DNA from: Pycnococcus provasolii
Taxonomy: Eukaryota; Chlorophyta; Pseudoscourfieldiophyceae; Pseudoscourfieldiales
Direction of reading: 5' to 3'
Assembly: GCA_049487715.1 (NCBI GenBank)
Contig: CP150551.1
Span: 868,001-932,000, forward strand
Length of the DNA stretch: 64,000 nucleotides
The translations under genes and the position numbers were made by a program. Shown here piece by piece: positions 1-9,938 of this stretch. Within the stretch, counting starts at the first letter, position 1, and every line of letters begins with the position of its first letter. The notes beneath the pieces are model-generated. The model was not told the DNA's origin. It did no database searches and saw only the letters and a program-made list of their open reading frames with translations.

Positions 1-2324
1 ATTCAAAAATTTCCCAGAGGACTTTTAACAACTCAAAAGGAAATGGACGACAGCGACGACATATTAATCAATGAATTGATAGCCTTCCACCATATTCTTT
101 ATCTGGCCCTTACGGAAAGAGCGTTTGACATCTTCGCCACCGCTCCACGTCCTGATGGTGTGGAATTTATCGAAGAGGCGCCATGGATTGGTGTGAATAG
201 CAGCAGCTATGCTGGCCTTCAGATTCTTGGCAGCTTTGCCATTGCAGTTTACGTGATTGGCATGCCTGCGTTTTTTGCTTGGGTGCTCTTTTATGGAAAA
301 GCCATGGACAAACTCTCTTCCCCCTCATACCTTGTGAGGTACGGTTTTTTGTATACGCGCTATGATGCCGAGTTTTACTTTTGGGAGCTGATTGTGATCT
401 TAAGGCGCGTACTTCTTGTTGCAGTGCTCAAATTCATGGCAGACGACCCAATGCTTCAAGCTGCAGCGGGATTAATACTTTGTGGCTTGTTCTTGGCCAT
501 GCAAGCGTATTCACGACCATATTCAATCTCCTATCTAGATAAACTTGAGTTTGCTGCATGTATGCTTAACATGTTTTACATTGTTGCAGGGCTCGTAGAG
601 ACGTTCTCAACAAGCGCAGTCATGAAATTAATCTTTGAGATCACAATTACCATTGTCTTTTGTGCGGTTACAATTGCAATTATAAGTCTGTTATACTTGG
701 AGCACAGCTATGAGACATCACGCAAGAACGCTGTACGTAAAACTTCTGAGCGATTTACCAAAATTCTTCTAGAAGAGATTGTACCAAGAGCTCCAGAAAC
801 GATGGACATGGCAAAAGATCGCGTTCGCCGTGTTCTTGGCGCATCACGCGCTGCATTTCGGGTGCTCGATTCAAAGTGCGACGGCGTAGTGAGTCCCACT
901 GAGTTCATGAAAAATTTTCCCATATTGTATGGTGAGCGAAAGGGGGGAAGGCAAATGCTGACTGATGATCAGGCGTATGCTCTGACAGACCTAATCGGAG
1001 GCGGAACAGTACATAAAGACATTGAAGTCGGTTTTGTTGAGGTACTGATTTTTCTTCTCCTAATTTGTTTGTTTTTGAGTGTTTGTTTTTTTTGTTTTTT
1101 TTTGCGCGTGTTTTATTCGTTTTCTGCTTCAGTGCGCTCTTTTCATATTTTTCACGGTGACAATGAATGCTAACCAAATACAACAATCAAAACCACATGA
1201 ACTTAATATAATTTTTCCATATTTTGAAAAACATATAGTCTGAGTTTCTCGTTCACATTGGCCACGAATTGATGCGAGCAAACGACGAGGTTGTAGACTC
1301 GCGGACAGGAGAGGAAAACGACGATGCAGGTGTAGCAAAGGATCTGCTTGCATTGGGATTATCTAAGACATTCGTGAGTGATGGTGTTGAGGCGTTCTCA
1401 AAGATCATTGGCGATATATCAGATTTCAAACAGTCATTTGCAGCCACACATGTCAATTTCGAGGTTGAACAATTCAACGCCGAAGATAACGTAAAACTCA
1501 TGACAGAGTCTCTGTTCGCTGAAATGCTCACCACATTGGACTCGTATGCCTTGGAAGCTTTGTTTTCACGCGATGTATCGAAAGCAGACGCTGTTGAGAT
1601 ACTTCGTCTTGAGTCCATCCTGGATACTGTCGTCGGGGATTCCGCTGAGGTGAGTGAATACGCTCACAACTCTAAAGCTGAGATTTATCGCGCTCTCATT
1701 GGGGCGCTGCCGTGTTTGCTTGAATACTTCAGCGATCCGGAGAAGAGTTCACATGAGGACTGTGCTGCAGTTGCTCGAATGATGGCCTTTGTTGAAGAGA
1801 ATCACGAATTGAATAATAATTATTCGAATCGATTTTCGGACATGATTTCGCCTTTCGATCTAGCTCCTCTGCTGGAATGGATCATTCGTAGCAGTGACGG
1901 AGATCGCTCTTCCTTTCTCTGGCTTGTCTCTGTGGTTGATGCTTGTCGAAATGATACTTCTACTTTGGACAGGCGGGTCAGTAGAAGTAGAAGTGTGTCG
2001 AAGCGTTTCAATGACTGGGTGAAAGAAGTCAATATTCCCGCGCGAGTGATTGCTCCGCAGAGTGGAAACGGTGACGGGAACAGGGATTTACGTGTCACAT
2101 CAGTGCCGGCATTGCGACGCAGCCAAAGTTTACTTAAAAGGGTGGAGACTCTTGCAAAGTCTTCTTGGGGTCGAGAGGAGGAGGAGCCAAAAGCTGCAGG
2201 GATGCGACATGTGAAAGTGGCTCCTAACAATGGATTTGGTCCCACGATCAGCTCCATGAAAAATAAAGATGAGGAAGATTACACAGGGTTACCGTTGGTG
2301 AATGTGGAGCAAGGATGGGTTTAG
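1..2324 (+). CDS. Multi-pass membrane protein, TRP-like C-terminal region with EF-hands (5' partial)
   Basis: The reading frame is open to the left edge of the window, so the N-terminus lies outside it; the ATG at 43 need not be the start. Exon 1..1041 and exon 1239..2324 are joined in phase 0 by a GT-AG intron (1042-1238). About five hydrophobic helices lie between base 200 and base 710, with the RRVLLVAVLKF and AYSRPY patterns common in the TRP/receptor-like 7TM tails of large algal and oomycete surface proteins. After the helices comes an EF-hand-like segment (DSKCDGVVSPTEF). A second one is split by the intron and reads IEVGFVE then SEFLVHIG, which supports the splice. The last ~300 residues are low-complexity and probably cytosolic. 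A calcium-responsive surface channel or receptor is inferred; the ligand-binding ectodomain is not in view. Confidence 0.6.
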
Positions 2325-3048
2325 CATTTATCAACATCATCATCATCGTCATGGAGGAGGAGGAGGACACACGCCATGATTGCTTTAAGCAGCCGGCATC
2401 GTTGTAATACATTCTGGTCTGATTAAATCTAAATGTTTTTTAAAAGTACAGGTAAGTGTAAAACTGTGAATTGAACCTTTGAACGGAACTCCTGAAGATG
2501 ATGGCTCAGGCGGCAGGAACCTACTTCCTAACCCTAGCCCTAACCCGACCCCAAATGCTTCAGGTTTCAACAAGGAACCTTCTTCATTTTTATATTTGGT
2601 ACCTCGGATTCAACCACCTGATTCCACCTCGGATTCCCTCCGGCAAAGCAAAATATGAATCCATCCGAGGGGAACTTCGAAGGACACTCTAGTAAAGTAC
2701 TGTGCGTGGGAAAGCAGGCTTTTGCTTTTGCTTTTGCTTTTGCTCTGTGGAACCTTTCGTTTCGTTTTCAACCCTCCCCTGCCCCCTTGTGCCTACGCGT
2801 CCCGTCCCACCACTCCCACTGTCCCTGGAAACACGTCATACTTACAATCCTCCATTCAGGCTCCTGTTATTCATTTTCCATCTTCCGCGTCACGCTGTGT
2901 GTGTGTTTTGCTCTGGATTATTCTTTTCTTCTTGTGTGTTTATTCTTTTATATGCTGTGTATGTATATGCGAACTGTGTATCTATAGTCATACCTTTACA
3001 TACAACATTATTATTTGGTATACCTCCCGTTTGTATCCCGTTTGCACG
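2325..3048. other. Intergenic region
   Basis: No supported gene. Contains CAT/GGAGG simple repeats near 2336-2370, a degenerate CCCTAA tract at 2526-2550, a TTTTGC repeat near 2718-2745 and a pyrimidine-rich stretch leading to the ATG11-like start at 3049. Overlapping open frames at 2498-3052 are low complexity and look non-coding. Confidence 0.5.
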
Positions 3049-4914
3049 ATGAGTCACCAGCTTCTCGCATCAGAATCAGCGGCATCTGCGGCATCAGCAG
3101 CATCAGCAGCATCAGCATCGGCAGCATCTGCAACCACAACACAGAGTAGTGGTGTCTACCTTGCCGTCATCGCTGCCACAGGCGCGTGCCTGCACTTCCA
3201 AAGAAACGCACGCGTCGAGGATGTCGTACAAGCGGCGAGCGCTGTCACAAACACACCGCCGAACGAACAGGTGGTGGTCAAACAAGGGGTGCGACTCGAA
3301 AGTGGACACGAACTTTCGGCGTACGACAACGCGGAGGACGACGACGCAAACGCAAACGCAAACGCAAACGCAAACGACGCACGCATTTTCGTCTACGACA
3401 AGACGATGTTGCGCGGCGTCGCAGGTGCTGGGGATGGCGAAGCTGTACCCGCACCCGCACCGCCACCGCCGCGCGTGCCATTCGACGACGACGACGGCGA
3501 CGGCGAGAACAGGCAGCAGAGCCTGCTTGACGACCCGGCGTGCGCGCCAAACGTCGCGGCGTGGCCCGCGCGACTCGAGCCTTTCGCGCTCGCACGCGCA
3601 AGGGCGGCGCGCGCATGGCAACGTGCGAGGACGTGCGTAGAGTACTGCCAGCGCACTCTTGACGAGCGTGACGGACAGCTCATGGCTGCGGACGCCGCAC
3701 GCGAGAACGTCGAATCGCACTACCACGCTACCGTCTCGAGTCACGACGCGCTCGTGCGCGCATTCGTCGCCCTGCGCGAGGACGAGAGGCACGCCGTGGC
3801 CCACCTTAACGATGCCATCTCGCGTGCCAGCGCGACGCAGCTTCACGCGGCGCTCGTCACCGCGCGCAGGCGCGACTTGCTCGACTATGCCGGTGGCGAG
3901 GAAAAGCTGCGTGCCGAGGCGAGCGCGCTCGCGGCGAGAAGCGACGCGCTCAACGCGAAGATGCAGCAGCTGCACGAGCTGTACACCAAGCTAAAATCAG
4001 ATGTGGAGAGCCTGCTTCTCGAGGAACCGCCGACGGAGGAACTGGCGCCACCACCACCAACCACGGAGGAAAACCTGTCCATTTCTGGTATTGTCACGTC
4101 GATGGTGACAATGGCGATCGAGTCCGCGCAGGCGGAAGAGCGAGGCGAGCGTGCATTCAGCGACGAACGCAGGTCGCTGCGGCGTTGCGTTGGCGCGCTG
4201 CTGGAGCGAGTCGCTTCAGATGCACCCGCATTTCAGCGGGCACTGAACGAGTGCGACGAGCGCATCGCGGCACTCGCGGCGGACGACGAAAGCGACGGCG
4301 ACGAAGCCGCCATGGCGTCCGCGCGCGATATTATGCAGCCTCTAGAGAACGCACTGGCGGAGGGACGAGCGCTGTGCACGTCGTGTGCCACCGCCAAGGC
4401 GCTTGCAACGGCGACCGTATATCGACAGGTTCGTGCCGTGAGTGCACTGCAGGTACGCATTCGAGACCTGCGCAAACGCCACGTAGCGTACCGCGAGGCG
4501 GTGTCGTCCGCACGGTCGAGTCTACGCGCAAGCGCGCTCGGGCGATTGCCCAAGATGCTAGCGGGGTACGTCGACAGTCTCGCTGAGGCACGCCGTCGAT
4601 CCGCCGTTGAGGCGAGCTGGCGCGCGGAGGTGGAACGGTTTCTCGAGCGCATGGCCGAGTTGCGATTCACCGAGGCTCGTGCACGAGAGGAAAGCCTTGG
4701 ACGCCTGGTGGCGGACGGTGCCGTGCCCGTTGAGATGCTCGAACGACTTGGGCTGATTAGCCCAGAGCCACCGTGGCTGGTGGAGGCTCGCCCGCGCGGA
4801 GGAATTCTGCAGAACTCCAGGGAGGTAACCGCTGAGCAGGTTGCCTCGGCAGCGTCGGCACTTGGATTAGAGAAGAACGACGACGGCGACGGCGACGGTG
4901 GCGGCGGTATATAG
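3049..4914 (+). CDS. ATG11: ATG11/FIP200-like autophagy scaffold
   Basis: A 621-residue protein. After a Ser/Ala repeat (residues ~5-30) comes a ubiquitin-like fold (VYLAVIAATGACLHF ... VVVKQGVRLESGHELSAY ... ARIFVYDKTML), the pattern of the plant ATG11 N-terminus ending in VFVFNKARL. An interrupting Asn-Ala hexanucleotide repeat and a proline-rich linker follow, then a long alpha-helical coiled-coil region (residues ~190-600) with the conserved CVEYCQRTLDERDGQ and PPWLVEARP stretches of the family. ATG11/FIP200 scaffolds the ATG1/ULK1 kinase complex and cargo receptors at autophagosome initiation. The protein is short: plant ATG11 has over 1100 residues and a C-terminal claw domain that is absent here. 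The start at 3049 is chosen because upstream in-frame sequence is low complexity and the ubiquitin-like domain begins soon after it. Confidence 0.7.
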   Translation: MSHQLLASESAASAASAASAASASAASATTTQSSGVYLAVIAATGACLHFQRNARVEDVVQAASAVTNTPPNEQVVVKQGVRLESGHELSAYDNAEDDDANANANANANDARIFVYDKTMLRGVAGAGDGEAVPAPAPPPPRVPFDDDDGDGENRQQSLLDDPACAPNVAAWPARLEPFALARARAARAWQRARTCVEYCQRTLDERDGQLMAADAARENVESHYHATVSSHDALVRAFVALREDERHAVAHLNDAISRASATQLHAALVTARRRDLLDYAGGEEKLRAEASALAARSDALNAKMQQLHELYTKLKSDVESLLLEEPPTEELAPPPPTTEENLSISGIVTSMVTMAIESAQAEERGERAFSDERRSLRRCVGALLERVASDAPAFQRALNECDERIAALAADDESDGDEAAMASARDIMQPLENALAEGRALCTSCATAKALATATVYRQVRAVSALQVRIRDLRKRHVAYREAVSSARSSLRASALGRLPKMLAGYVDSLAEARRRSAVEASWRAEVERFLERMAELRFTEARAREESLGRLVADGAVPVEMLERLGLISPEPPWLVEARPRGGILQNSREVTAEQVASAASALGLEKNDDGDGDGGGGI

Positions 4915-5001
4915 CCAAGCTAAGTTTGGCTCATTCAGTAATGGAATGTACTTTACTTTGTCCAGCGACCGTCCATTTCACACACTTCACATAGGATGTG
5001 G

Positions 5002-5050
5002 ATTAGGGTATTCGTCATTCCCATTAGGGTTAGGGTTAGGACTAGGGTTA
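5002..5050 (+). repeat. Interstitial TTAGGG tract in promoter
   Basis: Several TTAGGG units, some imperfect, 50-100 bases before the first in-frame ATG (5099) of the acetyltransferase gene. It resembles a telo-box promoter element. Confidence 0.6.
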
Positions 5051-5098
5051 CGGTACCTCCTTTTGCTGTTTTCTTCTCTTTTTCTTCTTCGTGTTCCC

Positions 5099-5737
5099 AT
5101 GCTCAGTCAACACAGTTGGGCGGCGGCGGTGCCGCGATCGTCACCGATCAGGTCGCGGTCGAAGCGCACACTACACCAGCTCCGAGGCGTAACGACTGCC
5201 ATGGCGTCCGCATTCGCACCCTCGTCGCCCATATTCAGACCCGTCGACCCCGCGGAAGTGCCCGCGCTCCTCGCCATCGAACAGGCGTCCTACCCAGAAG
5301 ACGAGGCGGCGTCACTCGAAAGCCTCACCTTACGCGCAAACGACGCGGCGGAGTGCTTCCTCGTCATGACCAAGGCAGAAACGCCGGACGCACCCGTCGG
5401 ATTCGTGTGCGGAACGAGAACCAAGCAAGACTCACTCACACATGACTCCATGTCGACACACGACGCAGACGGCGCCATCCTCTGCATACACAGCGTCGTG
5501 GTCGAGGAAACGCAGAGAAAAAACGGACTAGGCGCGGCGATGCTGCGCGCGTACGTGAGGTTCATTGACGCGCAGAAAGAACAGAGCGGCGTGAAGGAAA
5601 TGCGGCTTCTGTGCAAGGAGCACCTCATCAAGTTCTACGAGGGTGGCGGCTTCGAGCTTATCGGGAAAAGCGACGTCGTACACGGCAAAGACACGTGGTT
5701 TGAGATGAGATTGAACTTGTTGTCACAACAAGATTGA
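5099..5737 (+). CDS. AANAT-like GNAT N-acetyltransferase
   Basis: GCN5-related acetyltransferase of the arylalkylamine (serotonin) N-acetyltransferase type. The N-terminal strand (FRPVDPAEVPALLAIEQASYPEDEAAS) matches the AANAT substrate-loop opening. The acetyl-CoA site is CIHSVVVEETQRKNGLGAAML (central part R-K-N-G-L-G), and KFYEGGGFELIG is the usual GNAT C-terminal motif. Residues preceding the core (MLSQHSW... to TTA, 34 residues from 5099) are basic and hydroxylated and could be an organelle-targeting peptide; an alternative start at 5201 gives a 178-residue core-length protein. Substrates may be arylalkylamines (serotonin/tryptamine) or polyamines; specificity is not readable. Ends 18 bases before the stop of the convergent DDX10 gene. 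Confidence 0.75.
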   Translation: MLSQHSWAAAVPRSSPIRSRSKRTLHQLRGVTTAMASAFAPSSPIFRPVDPAEVPALLAIEQASYPEDEAASLESLTLRANDAAECFLVMTKAETPDAPVGFVCGTRTKQDSLTHDSMSTHDADGAILCIHSVVVEETQRKNGLGAAMLRAYVRFIDAQKEQSGVKEMRLLCKEHLIKFYEGGGFELIGKSDVVHGKDTWFEMRLNLLSQQD

Positions 5738-5755
5738 CACATTTACACATTCATT

Positions 5756-8335
5756 TTAAATTCTGTGCGTCTTCCAGCGCATCGAGCGCCTATCTCGCAC
5801 GTCGGTGTTGTCTTCGTCGTAGGCATCATCACCGCCGTCAGCGTCGTCGTCGTCAGGGTCTTCCGCCGGTCCGCCGCCTATCATCGCAATGCCACCGCCA
5901 ACTTCACCTGCCAGAGAAGCCTTAAACTTTGCACGCTTCTCCAGGCGTGCCTGCCGTCGCTTTTCTTTCTCACGCGCCTTATCCTCATCATCAGCTTCCG
6001 CCAAAAGTGCCCTTGCACGTGATGCGTGCGACGCAACCACCGAAGCTGCCTCGGATCTTGCAACCTCGGTTGACGTCCCTGCATCGTCAAACGCGTAGTG
6101 CCGCGGTCGTTCGAAAAGTGCCTCCTCAAGCGGCTTCGCGCCATCGTCGTCAAATACCAGCTTTTGATTCATCATTCGCGTCGAAGCACCCAGAGTATTC
6201 AGCTTCAGCTTTTTGCGCTTTCGCTTCTTCCCAGATACTGGCATGGCGTGGTCACCTAGTTCGTCCTCACTTGAGCCCTCGTCAAGAGCATGATCAGCCC
6301 GGCGCACACGGAGCCAATCGTCGTCGCCGTCTTCTTCTCCTTCTTCTTCTTCCTCCTCCTCCTCCTCGTCGTCCTCCTCCTCCTCCTCCATTGCCATCTT
6401 CGCCTTCGCCTTGCCTTTCTTATCTTCGGCTAATTGAGGTGCGCTCCTGCCCCCGTTCAGAAAGCTCACCTTGGGCGCCACCGCAAGTCCATAGCTTGCC
6501 GCGAAGGTTCCCAAGTCCACCGATTGCACGTGCTCCACGGGGAAGACACGGCGATTCTTGTGTACATAGAGACTCTTCAGGTAGCTCACCAGCGCCTTTT
6601 TCGCGAGTTCCTTCATTTCCACCTGCTTGCTAAGAAGTGCCGCAAGTGCCGGTGCGATGCTCTCCGCCTTATTTGCCTTGATCTTGACTAATTCTACAGG
6701 CACCTTCTTTGCAACCAGGTCGCCGTGGAATGCGGTAAACTCCTCCGGCGTGCAGCAAAGCAAGCTTCGTCCCTTTGTACGGTTGCGTGCCGTGCGCCCG
6801 ACACGGTGAATGTATTCGTCAACATCTGTGGGGCAATCCATTTGCAGTACCCACTGCACGCGCGGGAAGTCGAGGCCACGCCCTGCCACATCCGTGCAGA
6901 ACAGCGCCATGCCGAGCCCAGAGCTCTCACCCCCCGTTGCCGGCTTGTGACGCACGAAATCCTCATACGCCGCCAGACGACGTGCCTGGCTCATGCTTCC
7001 GTGAAGGCATCGCAGCGGAATACCAGGCTGCAACTTGCGAAACGTCTCGTAGTAGAATTGAACCTGCTTGCAGCTTGACAGGAACACGAGAATTCGAGAC
7101 TTGAGGTGGCTTCGCAGGAAGCTCCAGCAGACGGATGTCTTATCTCCCAGCGGCGTAACACATAGCGCCTGCTTGAGCCCTGCGGGTGTTGCGGATGTGG
7201 ACTCGGCATGCACCGCTATGTACTCCGGGTCGCGAAGACTGAGGCGTGCAAGATGCTCAACCTTTCGCGTTTGCGTGGCTGAGAAGAGCATCGTTTGCCG
7301 TCCGCTGCGATTTTTCGAAGGCAGGTTCTGCACGATAGCATCAAGCGTGCGCTGGAACCCGAGGTCCATGAGACGGTCCGCCTCGTCGAGCACGAGAACC
7401 TTGTGGATTTTGATTTGTTGTAGGAGTGGTTTGGGAATCACGTGAGTCGTCGTTTTTTTATTTTGGTGGGCGCCATCCTCTTTCATCTTACGACAGGCAC
7501 TTGCGCACGCATCAGCAAAAAATTAGAGTGTTATTTTTAGATTTTAGGGCTCATGCCGCCGAACAGCAGTCGCCAATCTGAAACCATTGTATGGATTTTC
7601 GTCGTCCTCTGTGCGGCGCGCGGCGCTTGCTTATGGAGACAACAATTCGCACACAGTGGGGTCATGGTTTCGTACCTGCACATTCGTCGCATCAAATCCT
7701 GGGCTTTCGTCCATGTGCTGAAGAAGTCTTCCCGGCGTGCACACGAGCACGTTCATTGCGTGCACGGCTCTCGCCTCTTCCTCAACATCCTTCCCTCCGA
7801 TGAGCACACCTCCGGAGATGTCGTGCTTGGCACCAGCCTTCCTGAGCTCGCCGAAAATTTGCGTCGCAAGTTCTCGCGTTGGGCTGATGATTATGGCGCC
7901 GAGTCCATCTTTGGCTGACCACTTATTTCTCCACAGTCGTTCGAGCAGAGGTATGACGAATGTGAGCGTCTTTCCTGACCCCGTCTTGGCGGCACCTAGG
8001 ATGTCCCTTCCGACGAGTGCGTGGGGGATAGCTGCGCGCTGAATCGCCGTCATGTGCTTGAAACCTGCACTTTCGAGTGCAGACTTTGTGCGTTGCGAGA
8101 TGGGAAGCCCGTCGAATCGCGTGGATGATGCATACCAAGGGGCATTGGAACCGGCAGCCTTCTCCGCATCCTCGCCGGACCACTGCGACGGCGGCGGTTG
8201 CTTCGTCAGGAGGGACTCGATGGTTGCGAGCTCGGACGACTCCATCGAGCGCGCCGACGACGAGGCTTGCCGTCTGGACGCGCGCGACGGCTTGTCATGC
8301 TTCTTGTACCGGTCTCGCGCGATGGCGACGGGCAT
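5756..8335 (-). CDS. DDX10: DEAD-box RNA helicase DDX10/Dbp4
   Basis: Nucleolar helicase needed for early 18S rRNA processing (U14 snoRNA release in yeast Dbp4). Exon 1 8335..7676 and exon 2 7399..5756, phase 0, GT-AG intron 7400-7675; total 767 residues. The junction ATNVQ/VLVLDEAD restores the family sequence. Q motif near residue 99, motif I AAKTGSGKT at ~115-123, PTRELA, TPGRLLQHMDE, DEAD at ~225-228, SATQT, and motif VI HRVGRTARN. The C-terminal third carries an acidic Glu/Asp tract and basic runs (GKKRKRKK), as in DDX10, plus the family PVEHVQS region. TGTAA lies just downstream at ~5745. It is tail-to-tail with the acetyltransferase gene. Confidence 0.9.
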
Positions 8336-8521
8336 CGCGTCGCGGGCGGAAAATTGGAAAAGAGGAAAGGGGAGTCGGCGCCGCCGCCGGCAGTTGGCCC
8401 CGGGGGAACGAGGAAATTTGCAAGGCCCCGGTTTAGGGGTTTGGGGTAACCTTTGGTGAAAAAAGTCAAGGTGACATGTCAACTATAACCCGCGAAGAAA
8501 TATACTATCGTAAAGGTAAGG

Positions 8522-9457
8522 TTAGTCCGCGCGGATGCGCGTAAGCCCGTCGTCCACGAGCCCGAACGTCAGACGGCGCTGAAACAGCTCAAATGCAGCC
8601 TCCCACGCCAAGTGGCTGATGGCGGGGTCGTACCGGCCCTTGCCGCCGTTATCGCGCATGAAGGCGTGCGCCGCGTTGAATTCCAACCACTGAAAGTTGG
8701 CGTTCGCGGCGCGGAAGGCGTTGCGGATCGTTGTGAGGTCGTCGTACGGGATGTGCGTATCCTGGTTGCCCCACACCATGAGCGCCTCGCCGTTCAATTT
8801 GTCAAGACTGTCGATGGAGTGAGGAACCGATGGATCAGGCGCGCCTAGTCCGCGATTGTGGATATCTGTCGCAAAGAAGCACGCCGCCGCTCTCACCTCG
8901 GGCACGGCGAGCGCGGCACGCAGTGCGAGTCCACCACCCAGGCAAACGCCGAACGTTCCTAGTCTTCCGTTGCATTCGGGCGCGTCCTTGAGCCAGGCGG
9001 CAGCTGCGACAGCGTCGCTGTCGTAGCTGGCCAGTGGCTTCTCCGTCTTCAGGCTATTTCCACGCTCACCCGCTTCGTCGCTGTACCCCATGCTGCCAGT
9101 CTCGTATTCGTGGTACACGTCGGGTGCGAGGACGACATACCCCTCTCCTGCAAGCCGGCGTCCCAGCCGTTCCACAGGTCCCGTGACTTGGTAGATCTCG
9201 CTGTAGAGGATAACTCCTGGGAAGGTGATATTTTGGTCGTCTGTTGTGATTTTGGGCACGAAGAGCGTGCTTCTCATGTCTCCCGTTGGCGTTTTGACGT
9301 TGACTTCGCGTTCTCTGATGAGCATCGCTTTTGTGCGCGGCACGCCTCGCCCCAAGGTCCGAAAGGTGGTAGTATTTTGATCACGCGGCATGCGTGCGGG
9401 CAAGACACGCCTGCTTCCCAGGCGTGATAGTGAGGAAGGCGAGTTGAGAGTCATCAC
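8522..9457 (-). CDS. Dienelactone hydrolase family protein
   Basis: Alpha/beta hydrolase of the carboxymethylenebutenolidase (dienelactone hydrolase) family, 311 residues. The nucleophile elbow GVCLGGG carries the family's catalytic cysteine in place of serine. The acid is in WGNQDTHIP and the histidine in NAAHAFMRD, so the Cys-Asp-His triad is complete. The first ~45 residues are Ser/Arg-rich and lack acidic residues, consistent with an organellar transit peptide; a Met at residue 23 is an alternative start. In bacteria the family opens dienelactones in chlorocatechol breakdown; algal and plant members act on lactones or other esters of unknown identity. No intron. Confidence 0.88.
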   Translation of the reverse strand: MMTLNSPSSLSRLGSRRVLPARMPRDQNTTTFRTLGRGVPRTKAMLIREREVNVKTPTGDMRSTLFVPKITTDDQNITFPGVILYSEIYQVTGPVERLGRRLAGEGYVVLAPDVYHEYETGSMGYSDEAGERGNSLKTEKPLASYDSDAVAAAAWLKDAPECNGRLGTFGVCLGGGLALRAALAVPEVRAAACFFATDIHNRGLGAPDPSVPHSIDSLDKLNGEALMVWGNQDTHIPYDDLTTIRNAFRAANANFQWLEFNAAHAFMRDNGGKGRYDPAISHLAWEAAFELFQRRLTFGLVDDGLTRIRAD

Positions 9458-9938
9458 GAGTCACGAGTCGTACACCACGAGTCACGAGTAGAACCAAGCT
9501 GAATATGACAAGCGCACGAGCCACCAAGGCGGCAGTGACAAGCGAACGAGCAAAAGTCTCAGTGCGAGAATGCCGAGTCGGATGGCGGAGAAAAAAAATC
9601 CCAAAAGGGGGGAGGGAAAAAAAAGCGGGGCCGGAAAACCCCAAAGGGCAAAGCGGATAAAAAGGAACGGGTAACTTTAAGCTGTGATTCGGGTTTCGCT
9701 TAGAAAAAAAAACATTTCCCTTGAACAATTAATTTAGTTTGGAAACCCCATTTACCCTCCTGCCGTTCCCTTTCTTTGCCTTTGGGCTCAAAGCAGGCCG
9801 TCCGGATGTTGCCAATAGGGGTGGGATTGCTCGCCGTCATTATTCGCAGTTGGCTACTAAAGTGAACTGATCGGAGTTTGTTGTTGCTTTTGTTGTTGCT
9901 GTGGATTCTTGTTGTTATACTTGACTCTACTCACGAAT
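9458..9938. other. Intergenic region between divergent genes
   Basis: Shared upstream region of the dienelactone hydrolase (minus) and the DExH helicase (plus). Contains direct repeats of CACGAGT (9456-9492) and purine homopolymer runs at 9590-9720. Nothing gene-like. Confidence 0.5.

Noticed and set aside
3112-3975. Long minus-strand open frame opposite the ATG11-like gene
   Set aside because: A shadow of GC-rich, codon-biased coding sequence; no domain, repetitive Val-Cys runs.
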